A stretch of DNA of 64,000 nucleotides from Xanthomonas euroxanthea (GCF_900476395.1 NZ_UIHB01000001.1:378217-442216); one strand, 5' to 3'; counted from the first letter of the stretch, positions 26,936 through 34,855 are shown. Notes: generated by a model not told the origin, from the letters alone. Numbers and translations are program-made.

Positions 26936-27322
26936 CCCCTGAGCCTGCGCAAATGATTCAAGTTGTTGCTGAACCTTGGCAGCTAGCTCCGGTGAGGTGT
27001 AGAACGCAAGGTCAGGGGCGTCCACATCATCCTTGAACGCAACCACCACCAAGCGCTCGCGTTTACCATTTAAGGTGGCCGAGAACTCCCAACTGCCCAT
27101 TGTCTCAACCGGCAACGCATCGATTGATTCTTTGAGTGCGTCGGCGTCTAGATTGGTGCTGACAGAGCCAGACAACTCGTGCAGGAATGGTCCAACCCCA
27201 TCCTGATCGAAGCTCATGGAAGCTTCGGAGAGACCAGAGACGTCAATTTTTGGAGCGGATGCCGAGCAGGCTACGCCTGATGCGAAGAGGAGAAAAGCAA
27301 GGGCTGCAATGATCTTTCTCAT
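26930..27322 (-). CDS. Exported cassette protein (possible lipoprotein), function unknown
   Basis: A 130-residue protein. The signal MRKIIAALAFLLFASGVACSAS suggests export; Cys20 could be lipidated, though the -3 residue is unusual for a lipobox. The mature part reads FDQDGVGPFLHELSGSVST, SWEFSATLNGKRERLVVVAF and AAKVQQQLESFAQAQGW. No family recognised. Its start is 4 bp from the next attC and its stop abuts the preceding one, a compact cassette layout. Confidence 0.55.
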   Translation of the reverse strand: MRKIIAALAFLLFASGVACSASAPKIDVSGLSEASMSFDQDGVGPFLHELSGSVSTNLDADALKESIDALPVETMGSWEFSATLNGKRERLVVVAFKDDVDAPDLAFYTSPELAAKVQQQLESFAQAQGW

Positions 27323-27325
27323 AGG

Positions 27326-27384
27326 GCCTAATCGCCAGGTCAAGCCGACCCGCGACGTGGTTCCGGCTTAGTGAATTGTCAGGC
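27326..27384 (-). repeat. Integron attC site (59 bp)
   Basis: Plus strand GCCTAAT at 27326-27332 and GTCAGGC at 27378-27384 are the outer cores. Between them AAGCCGACCCGCGACGTGG and CCGGCTTAG form the imperfect central stem shared by all attC sites of this array. It overlaps the stop of the 109-aa cassette gene (TGA inside the core). Confidence 0.75.
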
Positions 27385-27708
27385 CGCATGCCGATACGTC
27401 ACGGCTGCAAACCAAATGATTGCTGCAAGCACAAGCATGACGATCCATCCTGATCTTTGATGGAACGGCACTGGGTTGCACCCGATCTGCGCTTCTGCCG
27501 CCGAAGCGCTAACTATCCAGCCGTGGGAGCAAACAGGACAAATGAGCTGGTACTGCTTGGAGATGACCCACCCGAAGAGATGATAGAAGTGTCCGTACTT
27601 GTACTTGAGACGCAGTGTGAAGTCTTGCTTCTGCTCGCACCTCTGGCAGTACTCATGTTCTGCCAGGTCGAAGGTCAGCACTCGCTCGCCCCATCCCCAA
27701 AGAATCAT
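27379..27708 (-). CDS. Cassette protein with CxxC pairs and a C-terminal membrane helix
   Basis: A 109-residue protein. CQRCEQKQDF (residues ~21-31) and ICPVCSHGW (about 56-64) form a probable zinc ribbon, and IVMLVLAAIIWFAAVTY is a C-terminal membrane helix. Function unknown. The product ends RHAA with the stop inside the attC core, as typical of cassette genes. It resembles in layout the zinc-ribbon/tail-anchor proteins common in mobile gene cassettes. Confidence 0.6.
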   Translation of the reverse strand: MILWGWGERVLTFDLAEHEYCQRCEQKQDFTLRLKYKYGHFYHLFGWVISKQYQLICPVCSHGWIVSASAAEAQIGCNPVPFHQRSGWIVMLVLAAIIWFAAVTYRHAA

Positions 27709-27734
27709 CTGTCTCTCTCGAAATATCTCTAGCG

Positions 27735-27794
27735 GTCTAATAACTGGATTAAGCCAGCCCGCGAGGTGGATCCGGCTTGAATGAATTGCCAGGC
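27735..27794 (-). repeat. Integron attC site (60 bp)
   Basis: Outer cores GTCTAAT at 27735-27741 and GCCAGGC at 27788-27794. The inner part AAGCCAGCCCGCGAGGTGG/TCCGGCTTGA repeats the central stem of the neighbouring attC sites. It lies 7 bp past the stop of the 102-aa cassette gene. Confidence 0.75.
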
Positions 27795-27801
27795 GTCGCC
27801 A

Positions 27802-28110
27802 CTAGTCACTGCTCCCGGCGCAGCCAGAGTCCCCCGCATCGCAACCGGAAAAACCAATGTCCTGACCACCCGATGCGCCACCATCGGATGACAGATAGAA
27901 CGGGTCACTTGTATCGGACGATGTGGAGCCAGCTGCCTGAGAAGAAGCAAATGCCGCACAAACGACGGCGCCGATGACTGGAACAAGCCAGATGACAGCA
28001 ACTTGCAATGCGCGTTGTGATGGCGACAGCGTCGAAACGCGAAGCACTGCAACCGATGCGACGATATTGCCAAGAGCAAGTACCGCACCCAATAGAAGCA
28101 TCAACTCCAT
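27802..28110 (-). CDS. Small membrane protein with Gly/Ser/Asp-rich tail, integron cassette
   Basis: A 102-residue protein with two membrane helices (LLLGAVLALGNIVASVAVL, QVAVIWLVPVIGAVVCAAF), the order seen in PLD-nuclease N-terminal-type small membrane proteins. A tail rich in Gly, Ser and Asp ends GCDAGDSGCAGSSD. The start at 28110 has a fine ribosome site, GGAGG five bases ahead. Function unknown. Confidence 0.6.
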   Translation of the reverse strand: MELMLLLGAVLALGNIVASVAVLRVSTLSPSQRALQVAVIWLVPVIGAVVCAAFASSQAAGSTSSDTSDPFYLSSDGGASGGQDIGFSGCDAGDSGCAGSSD

Positions 28111-28413
28111 CCAAACCTCCAAAGTTGCCTGACCATTACTGGGGCTGCCCGTGTGGCGTAAAAAAAGATCCTCGCCGAGTCGTCCATGGCCGTCAATCGC
28201 TGCAAGCCTTTGCGGCAAACGCTCGTTATGCCAGTGCGGCTGGCCGTGACCGTGTGCCATGCCATAGTCAAGTTGATCCAACGTGAGATGCAGGACGACG
28301 GCTTGGTGCTCCATCTTTGTCCTGCACGAGGAGCGGCGAGCACGCCGGGCGTGGTAATAAAATGCATTGCGCTCGATGCGGGCGTGGGCGTGCATGCTGC
28401 ATGGTTCACCCGC

Positions 28414-28767
28414 TTAGTCCTTGGGTGCCACGGTCACGACCAGCTCACCGTTGCGCATGCGGATGTCGAGCTTGCTGCCGATGGTGAAGCCCAGTTGTTC
28501 CAGCCAGCGGCCGCGTAGGCGCAGCGTGGGGATGCGTTGGTGGCTGTCGGGGTAGTAGCCGTAGCCGACGGTGCAGCGTTGCGGGGCACGCGGGTGGCCC
28601 GGGCGGCGCGGTTTGCTGGGATCGGGGCGGGGCTCGGGGATGGCGGGGCGGTCGAGGTAGGGCCGCGGCGTGATCGTTGGGTCGAGCGAGCGCCAGACGA
28701 TCTCGGTGGGCGGTGGCACCGTGGCGCGCTTGCGCGCTGGCTTGGGACGGGACGTGGATCGACGCAT
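28414..28767 (-). CDS. symE: SymE-family toxin-like protein
   Basis: A 117-residue protein. The C-terminal half carries the SymE pattern: RCTVGYGYYPD, IPTLRLRGRWLEQLGFTIGS and a final DIRMRNGELVVTVAP strand, an AbrB-like swapped-hairpin fold. The first 55 residues are basic and proline-rich, longer than in E. coli SymE. SymE cleaves mRNA and condenses the nucleoid, and in E. coli it is silenced by the antisense RNA SymR. AAGGAGG lies 9 bases ahead of the ATG. A structured leader and a possible small transcript lie upstream. No attC separates it from its neighbours, so it may be an insertion in the array. Confidence 0.75.
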   Translation of the reverse strand: MRRSTSRPKPARKRATVPPPTEIVWRSLDPTITPRPYLDRPAIPEPRPDPSKPRRPGHPRAPQRCTVGYGYYPDSHQRIPTLRLRGRWLEQLGFTIGSKLDIRMRNGELVVTVAPKD

Positions 28768-28934
28768 GGCAAAGCCCTCCTTGACGAACAGGCCCCGTCG
28801 CCGGATGGCGACGGGATGTCGGGAGGTTAGAAACCGCTAACAGTCGGCGGGCGTATTTCCCCAAAGGGTGTTGTATTAGCCGCCCTCCCGACGCAGGCAT
28901 CGCGTCGGTTGCACCCACAAGAAACTGCAGGCAC
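28768..28934 (-). promoter_or_regulatory. Structured 5' leader of the symE-like gene
   Basis: Minus strand. GTCGGGAGG (about 28894-28886) can pair with CCTCCCGAC (about 28828-28820), enclosing a loop of about 57 nt. A second hairpin CGTCGCC-ATCC-GGCGACG (28813-28796) comes next, then AAGGAGG before the ATG. Two stable stems in front of a toxin-like gene suggest translation control or an antisense target. It is non-coding by eye. Confidence 0.5.
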
Positions 28935-29030
28935 AAAAAACCCACCGGTTTGACGGAGGTGGGTACCGCTGTTAGGGGAGTTTCTACGCTCCTTGAGTTA
29001 GAGATTGCTGCGTGTTTGTTGGGATGTCAA
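28935..29030 (-). ncRNA. Candidate short transcript with own promoter and terminator
   Basis: Minus strand. A perfect -35 TTGACA (29030-29025), 17-bp spacer, weak -10 CAATCT (29007-29002), and about 60 nt later a rho-independent terminator. The terminator stem is ACCCACC (28964-28958) and GGTGGGT (28946-28940), followed by six T. Between lies a small hairpin (GGAG...CTCC). The unit would make an RNA of about 60 nt just ahead of the symE leader. The -10 is poor, so this is a candidate only. Confidence 0.4.
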
Positions 29031-29121
29031 CTGCCTCGACAAGCAGGGAGCCGATCAGCGTCCAACGAAGCCGTTGCCCATACCGATGAGGCATCTGGAA
29101 AATAAGCCTGACCCCTTATTC

Positions 29122-29226
29122 TCAATTTTTAGCGGGCTGATGCACCTCAGACTCCAGGCGAAGAACGCGGTATCCGAGAAAGGCGCACAAGACAGCCATA
29201 ACGCTGAGCAAGCCTTTGAACACCAT
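29122..29226 (-). CDS. 34-residue membrane microprotein in a cassette
   Basis: A short frame, MVFKGLLSVMAVLCAFLGYR then VLRLESEVHQPAKN. It encodes one membrane helix with a charged C-terminus, and GAAG precedes the ATG by 6 bases. It starts 16 bp from the neighbouring attC core, in the cassette orientation, in an otherwise gene-free unit, which favours its being real. Function unknown; it could be a small regulatory or toxin-like peptide. Confidence 0.35.
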   Translation of the reverse strand: MVFKGLLSVMAVLCAFLGYRVLRLESEVHQPAKN

Positions 29227-29241
29227 AAAATCTTCAGCTAG

Positions 29242-29298
29242 GTCTAACGCCTGAGTTAAGCCGACTCACGTAGCGGTTTCGGCTTGGGTGAGTTGCTG
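29242..29298 (-). repeat. Integron attC site (57 bp)
   Basis: Plus strand core GTCTAAC at 29242-29248, then GAGTTAAGCCGACTCACG and the complementary GGTTTCGGCTTGGGTGAG, ending in a worn core GTTGCTG at 29292-29298. The stop and the last 14 codons of the 138-aa cassette gene lie inside it. Confidence 0.7.
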
Positions 29299-29672
29299 TG
29301 GCTCAGCATTGCTAGAACGTAGCCTGCTAGTGCGTACAACATAGAACGCAAGATACCCCACGGCTCGAGTATCTCACCGACATGCGCACCCAGTGCCAAA
29401 GATAGAGCCATGTCAGTCAGCTGTACTAGCAAGAATGCAGAAACTACATGCCACGCCCTACGAGTCGGGGCACCAGTGGCAAGGCGCCAGTAGCAGACGA
29501 CTGCAATAAGCCCAGTTGCAACACGCCTGAAAAGGCGGGCTCTCTCTACTAGTTGGTCAATCGTCGCCGGCTCGATCTGCGAATGAGCCACCCAGACTCC
29601 GCTAAGAACACCGACACCACTGGTCAAAATCATGAGTAGAGCAGACCAGCCAACGACGCGCTTCCAGTTCAC
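29256..29672 (-). CDS. Multi-helix membrane protein, integron cassette
   Basis: A 138-residue protein with about four membrane helices (VGWSALLMILTSGVGVLSGV, VATGLIAVVCYWRLA, VVSAFLLVQLTDMALSLAL, SMLYALAGYVLAML). The start is a GTG at 29672, 17 bp from the next attC. The C-terminus SPKPKPLRESA is read through the attC stem, which is a hallmark of cassette genes that have no stop of their own before the site. Function unknown. Confidence 0.6.
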   Translation of the reverse strand: MNWKRVVGWSALLMILTSGVGVLSGVWVAHSQIEPATIDQLVERARLFRRVATGLIAVVCYWRLATGAPTRRAWHVVSAFLLVQLTDMALSLALGAHVGEILEPWGILRSMLYALAGYVLAMLSHSNSPKPKPLRESA

Positions 29673-29689
29673 AGCACTCTCCTCCTGAG

Positions 29690-29749
29690 TTCCAACACCG
29701 GAATCAAGCCGACTCGCGAAGCGGGTTCGGCTTGAGTGAAGTACTAGGC
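29690..29749 (-). repeat. Integron attC site (60 bp)
   Basis: Cores TTCCAAC (29690-29696) and ACTAGGC (29743-29749). The central stem AAGCCGACTCGCGAAGCGGG with TTCGGCTTGA is near identical to the neighbouring sites. Confidence 0.75.
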
Positions 29750-29755
29750 GGCAGC

Positions 29756-30112
29756 TTACCGCCCATTGGCACGACTAGCCTCCTGAAAAAGCGCGGCCAG
29801 GCCCGAGCTGGGCATCTTGCTGAGCCTGTCATACGCGGGTTTGGTGGCGGACTCGGTCCCATTACCTTCGCCGCGCAACTCAATGCCACCGTTACCGTCC
29901 GGCATGAGGATAAAGACAAACGGAGCAGCGGGATTGGGCGCGCGGGCAGCGACCACTACGGAACGCCCGTCAGCGCAGCCATATATCAGCCACTCATTGC
30001 CTCCGAACTGCTTTAAGGCCGGTCCAATGTTGCATTGAAGCGCGGGTTGCTCAGTGACAGGCACAGTCGACGAGCTAGCAGCGAGAAGTGCGATGAATAG
30101 AGTTGCGATCAT
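29756..30112 (-). CDS. Small exported cassette protein, function unknown
   Basis: A 118-residue protein with a short signal segment (MIATLFIALLAASSSTV). The mature part has ALQCNIGPALKQFGGNEWLI, YGCADGRSVVVAARA and FVFILMPDGNGGIELRGEGN, with two Cys that may bond. No family recognised. It ends six bases from its attC core and starts 13 bp from the next. Confidence 0.55.
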   Translation of the reverse strand: MIATLFIALLAASSSTVPVTEQPALQCNIGPALKQFGGNEWLIYGCADGRSVVVAARAPNPAAPFVFILMPDGNGGIELRGEGNGTESATKPAYDRLSKMPSSGLAALFQEASRANGR

Positions 30113-30124
30113 GTCTGCTCTGCT

Positions 30125-30184
30125 GCCTAACACCTGAGTTAAGCCGACCCGCGAAGCGGGTACGGCTTGAATGACTTGTTAGGC
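30125..30184 (-). repeat. Integron attC site (60 bp), best preserved
   Basis: Perfect outer cores GCCTAAC (30125-30131) and GTTAGGC (30178-30184), complementary to each other. Inside, AAGCCGACCCGCGAAGCGGG and TACGGCTTGA make the central stem. This is the canonical 59-base-element layout and is the reference copy for the array. The TAA of the 87-aa cassette gene lies in the core. Confidence 0.88.
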
Positions 30185-30442
30185 CGCGGACCTGCGCGTA
30201 ACCAGCCAACCAACTACGGAACTCGCAAGCCCGCCCCAAACCACTCCGATTGGAAACTGCACGCCGATGAGGTATGCAGCGCCAGCACCGATGCCCGAGC
30301 CCACTAGAGCAAACCATGCTACTTTGCGCTTGCGCGCGAGATAAGCGGTCTCCGCTATACGCTTTTGGCGAATCTGCTCCTGAATACGTAGATCCGGCCC
30401 CAAAATAGCCTTCGCGATTGCATCGGCTTGTGTCCTTTCCAT
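30179..30442 (-). CDS. Small membrane protein, integron cassette
   Basis: An 87-residue protein. The N-terminal 40 residues are charged and helical (ADAIAKAILGPDLRIQEQIR). Two membrane helices follow, VAWFALVGSGIGAGAAYLI and PIGVVWGGLASSVVGWLV, with TRRSAA at the end. Its stop is inside the attC core. Function unknown. Confidence 0.6.
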   Translation of the reverse strand: MERTQADAIAKAILGPDLRIQEQIRQKRIAETAYLARKRKVAWFALVGSGIGAGAAYLIGVQFPIGVVWGGLASSVVGWLVTRRSAA

Positions 30443-30463
30443 CTTGCGATGACTCCTGATAGC

Positions 30464-30526
30464 GGCGAACGCCTGAGTTAAGCAGCGCCGCGAAGCGGCG
30501 ACGGCTTGAATGGATTATTAGGCTTG
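30464..30526 (-). repeat. Integron attC site, first in the array
   Basis: Worn left core (GCGAACG) near 30465, then GAGTTAAGCAGCGCCGCG / CGGCGACGGCTTGA and right core ATTAGGC near 30517-30523. It is the attC nearest to intI. The 61-aa gene's stop lies in its core. Confidence 0.7.
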
Positions 30527-30703
30527 CGCCCGTGCACCTTTGGCCTGCACGAACCGACCGATCATATAGACGATAGCGCCGCAAAGCAGCACCACGCCGC
30601 CGATGTTGCGGACAATAGATTGGAGATCTCTATCCGGAAGAAAGAACGAGGTAAAAGCTATCACTCCTAGGATCAGGTCCGTGCTCGGCTGCGGCTTCGT
30701 CAC
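30518..30703 (-). CDS. First cassette gene: small membrane protein
   Basis: A 61-residue protein starting at GTG 30703 (TKPQPSTDLILGVIAFTSFF), with helices LILGVIAFTSFFL and IGGVVLLCGAIVYMIGRFV. The end VQAKGARAQA reads into attC. It starts where the intI remnant begins, so the attI region and the intI start have been lost or replaced. A longer start inside intI is possible but unlikely. Function unknown. Confidence 0.5.
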   Translation of the reverse strand: MTKPQPSTDLILGVIAFTSFFLPDRDLQSIVRNIGGVVLLCGAIVYMIGRFVQAKGARAQA

Positions 30704-30704
30704 T

Positions 30705-31111
30705 ACAGCCTGCGAGCAGGCGTCTGTGGGCTGGATCCGACGCTTCATTCTGGCCAACGGCCAACGGCATCCAATACAGATGCGACGGGTAGAGGTCGAG
30801 GCGTTTCTCACCGAACTGGCAACGCAGGGCCAGGTGTCAGCCGGCACGCAACATCAGGTGCTGGCGGCGCTGCTGTTTCTGTATCGCGATTTTTTGGGCG
30901 CGGAGTTGCCCTGGATGGAGAAACTGCAGCGCGCCAAGCGGGCGCGGCCCATTCCGGTGGTGCTCTCGGCCGAGGAGTTGGCGCGCGCACCATGCAGGAG
31001 CTGTTGGGCCACAAGGATGTAGCGATCACGCCGGTCTACACGCATGCGCTGAGGCGCGGGGCGTCGGCGGTGCGCAGGCCGATGGATGGGCTGCGCATCG
31101 GCGGTGGATGA
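30705..31111 (+). pseudogene. intI: Degenerate integron integrase (intI)
   Basis: Two pieces of an IntI tyrosine recombinase. From about 30708 the reading is CEQASVGWIRRFILANGQRH, then VEVEAFLTELA, LAALLFLYRDFLGAELPWME and RARPIPVVLSAEELARA, matching IntI residues of roughly 40-130. At about 30990 the frame shifts and the sequence jumps to the far C-terminus, MQELLGHKDVAITPVYTHAL and GASAVRRPMD, which holds the catalytic Tyr. The N-terminus and about 170 residues including the Arg/His active-site boxes are missing. It reads away from the cassettes toward ilvD, the normal integron polarity, but cannot make an active enzyme. Confidence 0.85.
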
Positions 31112-31240
31112 CGCTGCGGGCAAGCGAAGTCAACCCGTTGTGGCGTTTGCAGTCAGGCGTCGGGACTGAAAGGCCTTCCACAGTCCGATGTCGGGTTGCC
31201 ATGAAGACCGCTGAGAATCCGCAGTCTTCATGGCAATGCC

Positions 31241-33079
31241 TCAGCCGTCCAGCAGCGCCTTGTCCCGCACCGCACCCTTGTCCGCACTGGTCGCCAGCAA
31301 CGCATACGCCTTCAGTGCCGTGGTGACCTTGCGTGGACGTACCTCGACCGGCTTCCAGCCCTTGGCATCCTGCTCGGCGCGACGCAGGGCAAGTTCCTCG
31401 TCGGAGATCAGTAGGTTGATCGAACGATTCGGGATATCGATCAGGATCTTGTCGCCGTCGCGCACCAGGCCGATCGCGCCGCCTGCGGCGGCTTCCGGCG
31501 AGGCGTGGCCGATCGACAGGCCCGAGGTGCCGCCGGAGAAGCGGCCGTCGGTGAGCAGGGCGCATTGCTTGCCCAGGCCCTTGGATTTGAGATAGCTGGT
31601 GGGGTAGAGCATTTCCTGCATGCCGGGGCCGCCCTTGGGGCCTTCGTAGCGGATCACCACGATGTCGCCGGCCTTCACTTCGTCGGCGAGGATGCCCTTG
31701 ACCGCCGAATCCTGGCTCTCAAAGACACGCACATTGCCTTCGAACACGTGGATGGATTCGTCCACGCCTGCGGTCTTCACCACGCAGCCGTCGCGGGCGA
31801 TATTGCCGTACAGCACGGCCAGGCCGCCTTCCTGCGAGAAGGCGTGTGCGACATCGCGGATGCAGCCTTCACTGCGATCGGTATCCAGGCTGTCCCAGCG
31901 GGTGGCCTGGCTGAAGGCAATCTGCGTGGGGATGCCGGCCGGGCCGGCCTTGTAGAACGTGTGCACGGCCTCTGCGTCGGTCTGGGTGACGTCCCATTGC
32001 GCGATGGCATCGGCCAGCGTGCGTGCGTGCACCGTGGCCGCGTTGGTGTGCAGCAAACCGCCGCGTGCCAGCTCGCCGAGGATGGCCATGATGCCGCCGG
32101 CGCGATGCACGTCCTCGATGTGGTACTTGGGCGTATTCGGCGCCACCTTGCACAGCTGCGGCACGCGTTTGGACAGGCGGTCGATGTCGCGCATGCCGAA
32201 TGCCACCTCGCCTTCCTGCGCGGCGGCGAGCAGATGCAGGATGGTGTTGGTGGAGCCGCCCATGGCGATGTCCAGGGTCATCGCGTTTTCGAAGGCCTCG
32301 AAGGTGGCGATGCCGCGTGGCAGGGCGGTGGGGTCTTCGCCGCCATACCAGCGATGGCACAGCTCCACCGCCACGCGCCCGGCGCGCAGGAACAGCTGCT
32401 CGCGGTCGGCGTGCGTAGCCACCACGGTGCCGTTGCCCGGCAGCGACAGGCCCAGCGCTTCGGTCAGGCAGTTCATCGAGTTGGCGGTGAACATGCCCGA
32501 GCACGAGCCGCAGGTGGGGCAGGCGCTGCGCTCGAACTCGGCCACCTTTTCGTCGGAGGCGCTGTCGTCGGCGGCGATCACCATCGCGTCGATCAGGTCG
32601 AGCTTGTGTTCGGCCAGCTTGGTCTTGCCGGCTTCCATCGGGCCGCCGGAGACGAACACGGTGGGGATGTTGAGCCGCAGCGCGGCCATCAACATGCCGG
32701 GGGTGATCTTGTCGCAATTGGAAATGCACACCAGCGCGTCGGCGCAATGCGCGTTGACCATGTACTCGACCGAGTCGGCGATGATCTCGCGGCTGGGCAG
32801 CGAATACAGCATGCCGTCGTGGCCCATGGCGATGCCGTCGTCCACGGCGATGGTGTCGAACTCCTTGGCCACGCCGCCGACGCGTTCGATCTCGCGCGCG
32901 ACCAGCTGGCCGAGATCCTTCAGGTGCACGTGCCCGGGCACGAACTGGGTGAACGAGTTGGCGATGGCGATGATGGGCTTGTGGAAGTCGCCATCGCGCA
33001 TGCCGGTGGCGCGCCACAGTGCGCGGGCGCCGGCCATGTTGCGGCCGTGGGTGGAGGTCTTGGAGCGGTACTCGGGCAT
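31241..33079 (-). CDS. ilvD: Dihydroxy-acid dehydratase
   Basis: A 612-residue IlvD, the Fe-S enzyme that dehydrates dihydroxyacids to 2-ketoacids in valine, leucine and isoleucine synthesis. The N-terminus [20 protein letters not shown] is nearly that of E. coli. The cluster ligands lie in [12 protein letters not shown] and [20 protein letters not shown], and [26 protein letters not shown] and [20 protein letters not shown] are conserved. ATG 33079 gives the family start; an upstream in-frame codon adds 13 residues. It is the known landmark next to Xanthomonas integrons. Confidence 0.97.
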   Translation of the reverse strand: MPEYRSKTSTHGRNMAGARALWRATGMRDGDFHKPIIAIANSFTQFVPGHVHLKDLGQLVAREIERVGGVAKEFDTIAVDDGIAMGHDGMLYSLPSREIIADSVEYMVNAHCADALVCISNCDKITPGMLMAALRLNIPTVFVSGGPMEAGKTKLAEHKLDLIDAMVIAADDSASDEKVAEFERSACPTCGSCSGMFTANSMNCLTEALGLSLPGNGTVVATHADREQLFLRAGRVAVELCHRWYGGEDPTALPRGIATFEAFENAMTLDIAMGGSTNTILHLLAAAQEGEVAFGMRDIDRLSKRVPQLCKVAPNTPKYHIEDVHRAGGIMAILGELARGGLLHTNAATVHARTLADAIAQWDVTQTDAEAVHTFYKAGPAGIPTQIAFSQATRWDSLDTDRSEGCIRDVAHAFSQEGGLAVLYGNIARDGCVVKTAGVDESIHVFEGNVRVFESQDSAVKGILADEVKAGDIVVIRYEGPKGGPGMQEMLYPTSYLKSKGLGKQCALLTDGRFSGGTSGLSIGHASPEAAAGGAIGLVRDGDKILIDIPNRSINLLISDEELALRRAEQDAKGWKPVEVRPRKVTTALKAYALLATSADKGAVRDKALLDG

Positions 33080-33487
33080 GGCGAAGTCGACGGCTGATTG
33101 GCGAGCGGTGGCTGGCAATTAGACCGCGTCGCAACTGTTGCTGCTGCAACGGTCGCGGCGCGTTCCGGTGATCTGGCACGGTAGCACGCGGGCGCATGCA
33201 CGCCGTGCTGGCGGGCGGGCGAGGGCATCGTGCGCAGCGCACGCGGAATGCAGCAGCGCCGGCCGGCACTGCACGTGAACACGCGCCCCGGCTCCCGCTG
33301 CATCACGTCGTCGGCCCGGCATGTAATGCGATGTAAACGTATGCGGGCGCGCATGCAGTGCCCGGAGTGCGAACCGGAGCGCAGATCGCGCCGCCGGGAC
33401 ATCGGCAGGATTGTCCCTAGACCGGTGCGGCCAATGGGGGAGCAGCACCGCCAAGGATCTCCACCAACGGCACCGCAGGAGGCGCCC
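33080..33487. other. Intergenic between ilvD and the GH5 gene
   Basis: About 400 bp of divergent upstream region for ilvD (minus) and the glycosidase (plus). No gene seen. Promoters for both are expected here, but no clear -35/-10 pair or ilv attenuator leader was recognised. Confidence 0.5.
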
Positions 33488-34855
33488 ATGTCCGACCATC
33501 CTCATTCACGCCGCACGGCGGCAACGTCGCATCCCATCGACCAGACGCCGGCGGCAACGGCCGGCATCACCCGCCGTCGCGTGCTGCAGGGTGCAGCCGG
33601 CGCGGCGGCGCTGGCGGGCCTCGGGTGGGGCGGCCGCGCGGCCGCGCAGAGCGCCACCCTGCCGTTCGCGGGCCTGAACCTGTCGGGCCTGGCCTCCAAC
33701 AGCTATGTGGAGAATGCCGAGATCGGCACGCACTACCGCGCCATCACCGCGCAGCACGTGGCTGCCGCCGGGGCCTGCCCGCTGTTCCGGCTGCCGACCA
33801 CCGCCGCGCGCTTCACGCGTGGGCAGGGCGTGGCCTTGAACGAGACCTACTGCCGCCAGGTCCAGGACGCACTGGACCACATCGCCGTACGCGGCAAGCG
33901 CGCCATCGTGGAGCTGCATGACTACATGCGCCTGCCGCAGCGGGTGGCCGCCAAGTCCGGCTACCGGCGCGACGCCAGCGGCACGCTTGTCGATGCACGC
34001 GGCAACCGCGTCGACAACCCGGCCGCAACCGAGGTCTGGGCCGACACCTATCCGCTGCGCAGCTTCGGCTACCAGGGCTATTTCGATCGCCGCGACCAGT
34101 TGCTCAAGCTCTACGAATACCGCGTGATCGGCACGCCGGGGTGCACGCTCTACAACGAGGCCGGCCTGCCCGACCTGTGGGCACGCATCGTCAACCGCTT
34201 CAGGCAACACCCGGCGGTGTTCGGCTGGGGCGTGATGAACGAGCCATATCAGGGGAAGGAGCGCAACGCCGATGGCAGCGTGTTGTCGATGGCGGCGCAC
34301 TGGCAGAACACCGCCACCGCGTGCTGCAAGACCATCATCGATCGCGACCGCGACCACTTCGTGTTCGTGTGCGGCAACGGCTATGCCAGTGCCCGGCTCT
34401 GGCAGCAGGACTCGATGGGCCTGTTCGACATCCCCGATCCCTACAACCGCATCGTCTACGAAGCGCACAACTACCTGGATAGCGACGGAGCTGGCGGCGG
34501 CAACTGGGTCGGGCCCGGCGGGCGCAACGAGGTGGTCAAGCCGGACACCGGCATCGAGATGGTGGCGCCCTTCATCGAAGCCCTGCAGCATGCCGGCAAA
34601 CGCGGCTATCTGGGTGAGCATGGCTATCCGGCCGACAACCACAGCGCGGAGGTCGCCACCACGCGCATGCTGGCGCATCTGCAGGCCAACAATATCCCCA
34701 GCACGCAGTGGTGCTTCGGCCCCGGCTGGCCGGATGACGATGTGCTGGGCATGAGCCGCGACGTGGGCGCGGACATCCAGGCCAAGAGCAATCTCGCTGC
34801 GGTGCAGGCCTTCTTCGACGTGCGCCTGTCCGGCTACGTGCCGCCACCTCTCTAA
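33488..34855 (+). CDS. Tat-exported glycoside hydrolase family 5 (endoglucanase/mannanase-type)
   Basis: A 455-residue secreted glycosidase. The twin-arginine signal GITRRRVLQGAAGAAALAGLG lies at about residues 28-50, with an AAAQ cleavage site. The mature domain has the GH5 features: LFRLPTT, HDYMRLPQ, the acid/base Glu in WGVMNEPYQG, YEAHNYLDSD, and the nucleophile Glu in YLGEHGYP, ending QWCFGPGW. GH5 enzymes of this layout cut cellulose or related beta-glucans of plant walls. ATG 33488 has GGAGG in front. It probably contributes to plant-wall attack; the exact substrate is not readable. Confidence 0.88.
   Translation: MSDHPHSRRTAATSHPIDQTPAATAGITRRRVLQGAAGAAALAGLGWGGRAAAQSATLPFAGLNLSGLASNSYVENAEIGTHYRAITAQHVAAAGACPLFRLPTTAARFTRGQGVALNETYCRQVQDALDHIAVRGKRAIVELHDYMRLPQRVAAKSGYRRDASGTLVDARGNRVDNPAATEVWADTYPLRSFGYQGYFDRRDQLLKLYEYRVIGTPGCTLYNEAGLPDLWARIVNRFRQHPAVFGWGVMNEPYQGKERNADGSVLSMAAHWQNTATACCKTIIDRDRDHFVFVCGNGYASARLWQQDSMGLFDIPDPYNRIVYEAHNYLDSDGAGGGNWVGPGGRNEVVKPDTGIEMVAPFIEALQHAGKRGYLGEHGYPADNHSAEVATTRMLAHLQANNIPSTQWCFGPGWPDDDVLGMSRDVGADIQAKSNLAAVQAFFDVRLSGYVPPPL

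Noticed and set aside
28101..28409. Frame between symE and the 102-aa cassette gene
   Set aside because: There is no ribosome site and no membrane or domain pattern. The downstream gene's own start at 28110 has a strong GGAGG, so extension is not needed.
29005..29241. 78-residue plus-strand frame in the integron array
   Set aside because: It opposes the cassette orientation, starts in the small-RNA promoter and has no ribosome site or recognisable product.
25254..31111. CRISPR array as the source of the regular repeats
   Set aside because: The repeats are 57-63 bp, imperfect and spaced by genes of 180-800 bp rather than short spacers. Core sequences GCCTAAC/GTTAGGC identify attC sites.
30705..31111. 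Intact tyrosine recombinase or phage integrase
   Set aside because: The two parts are in different frames, and the middle with the Arg/His catalytic boxes is absent.
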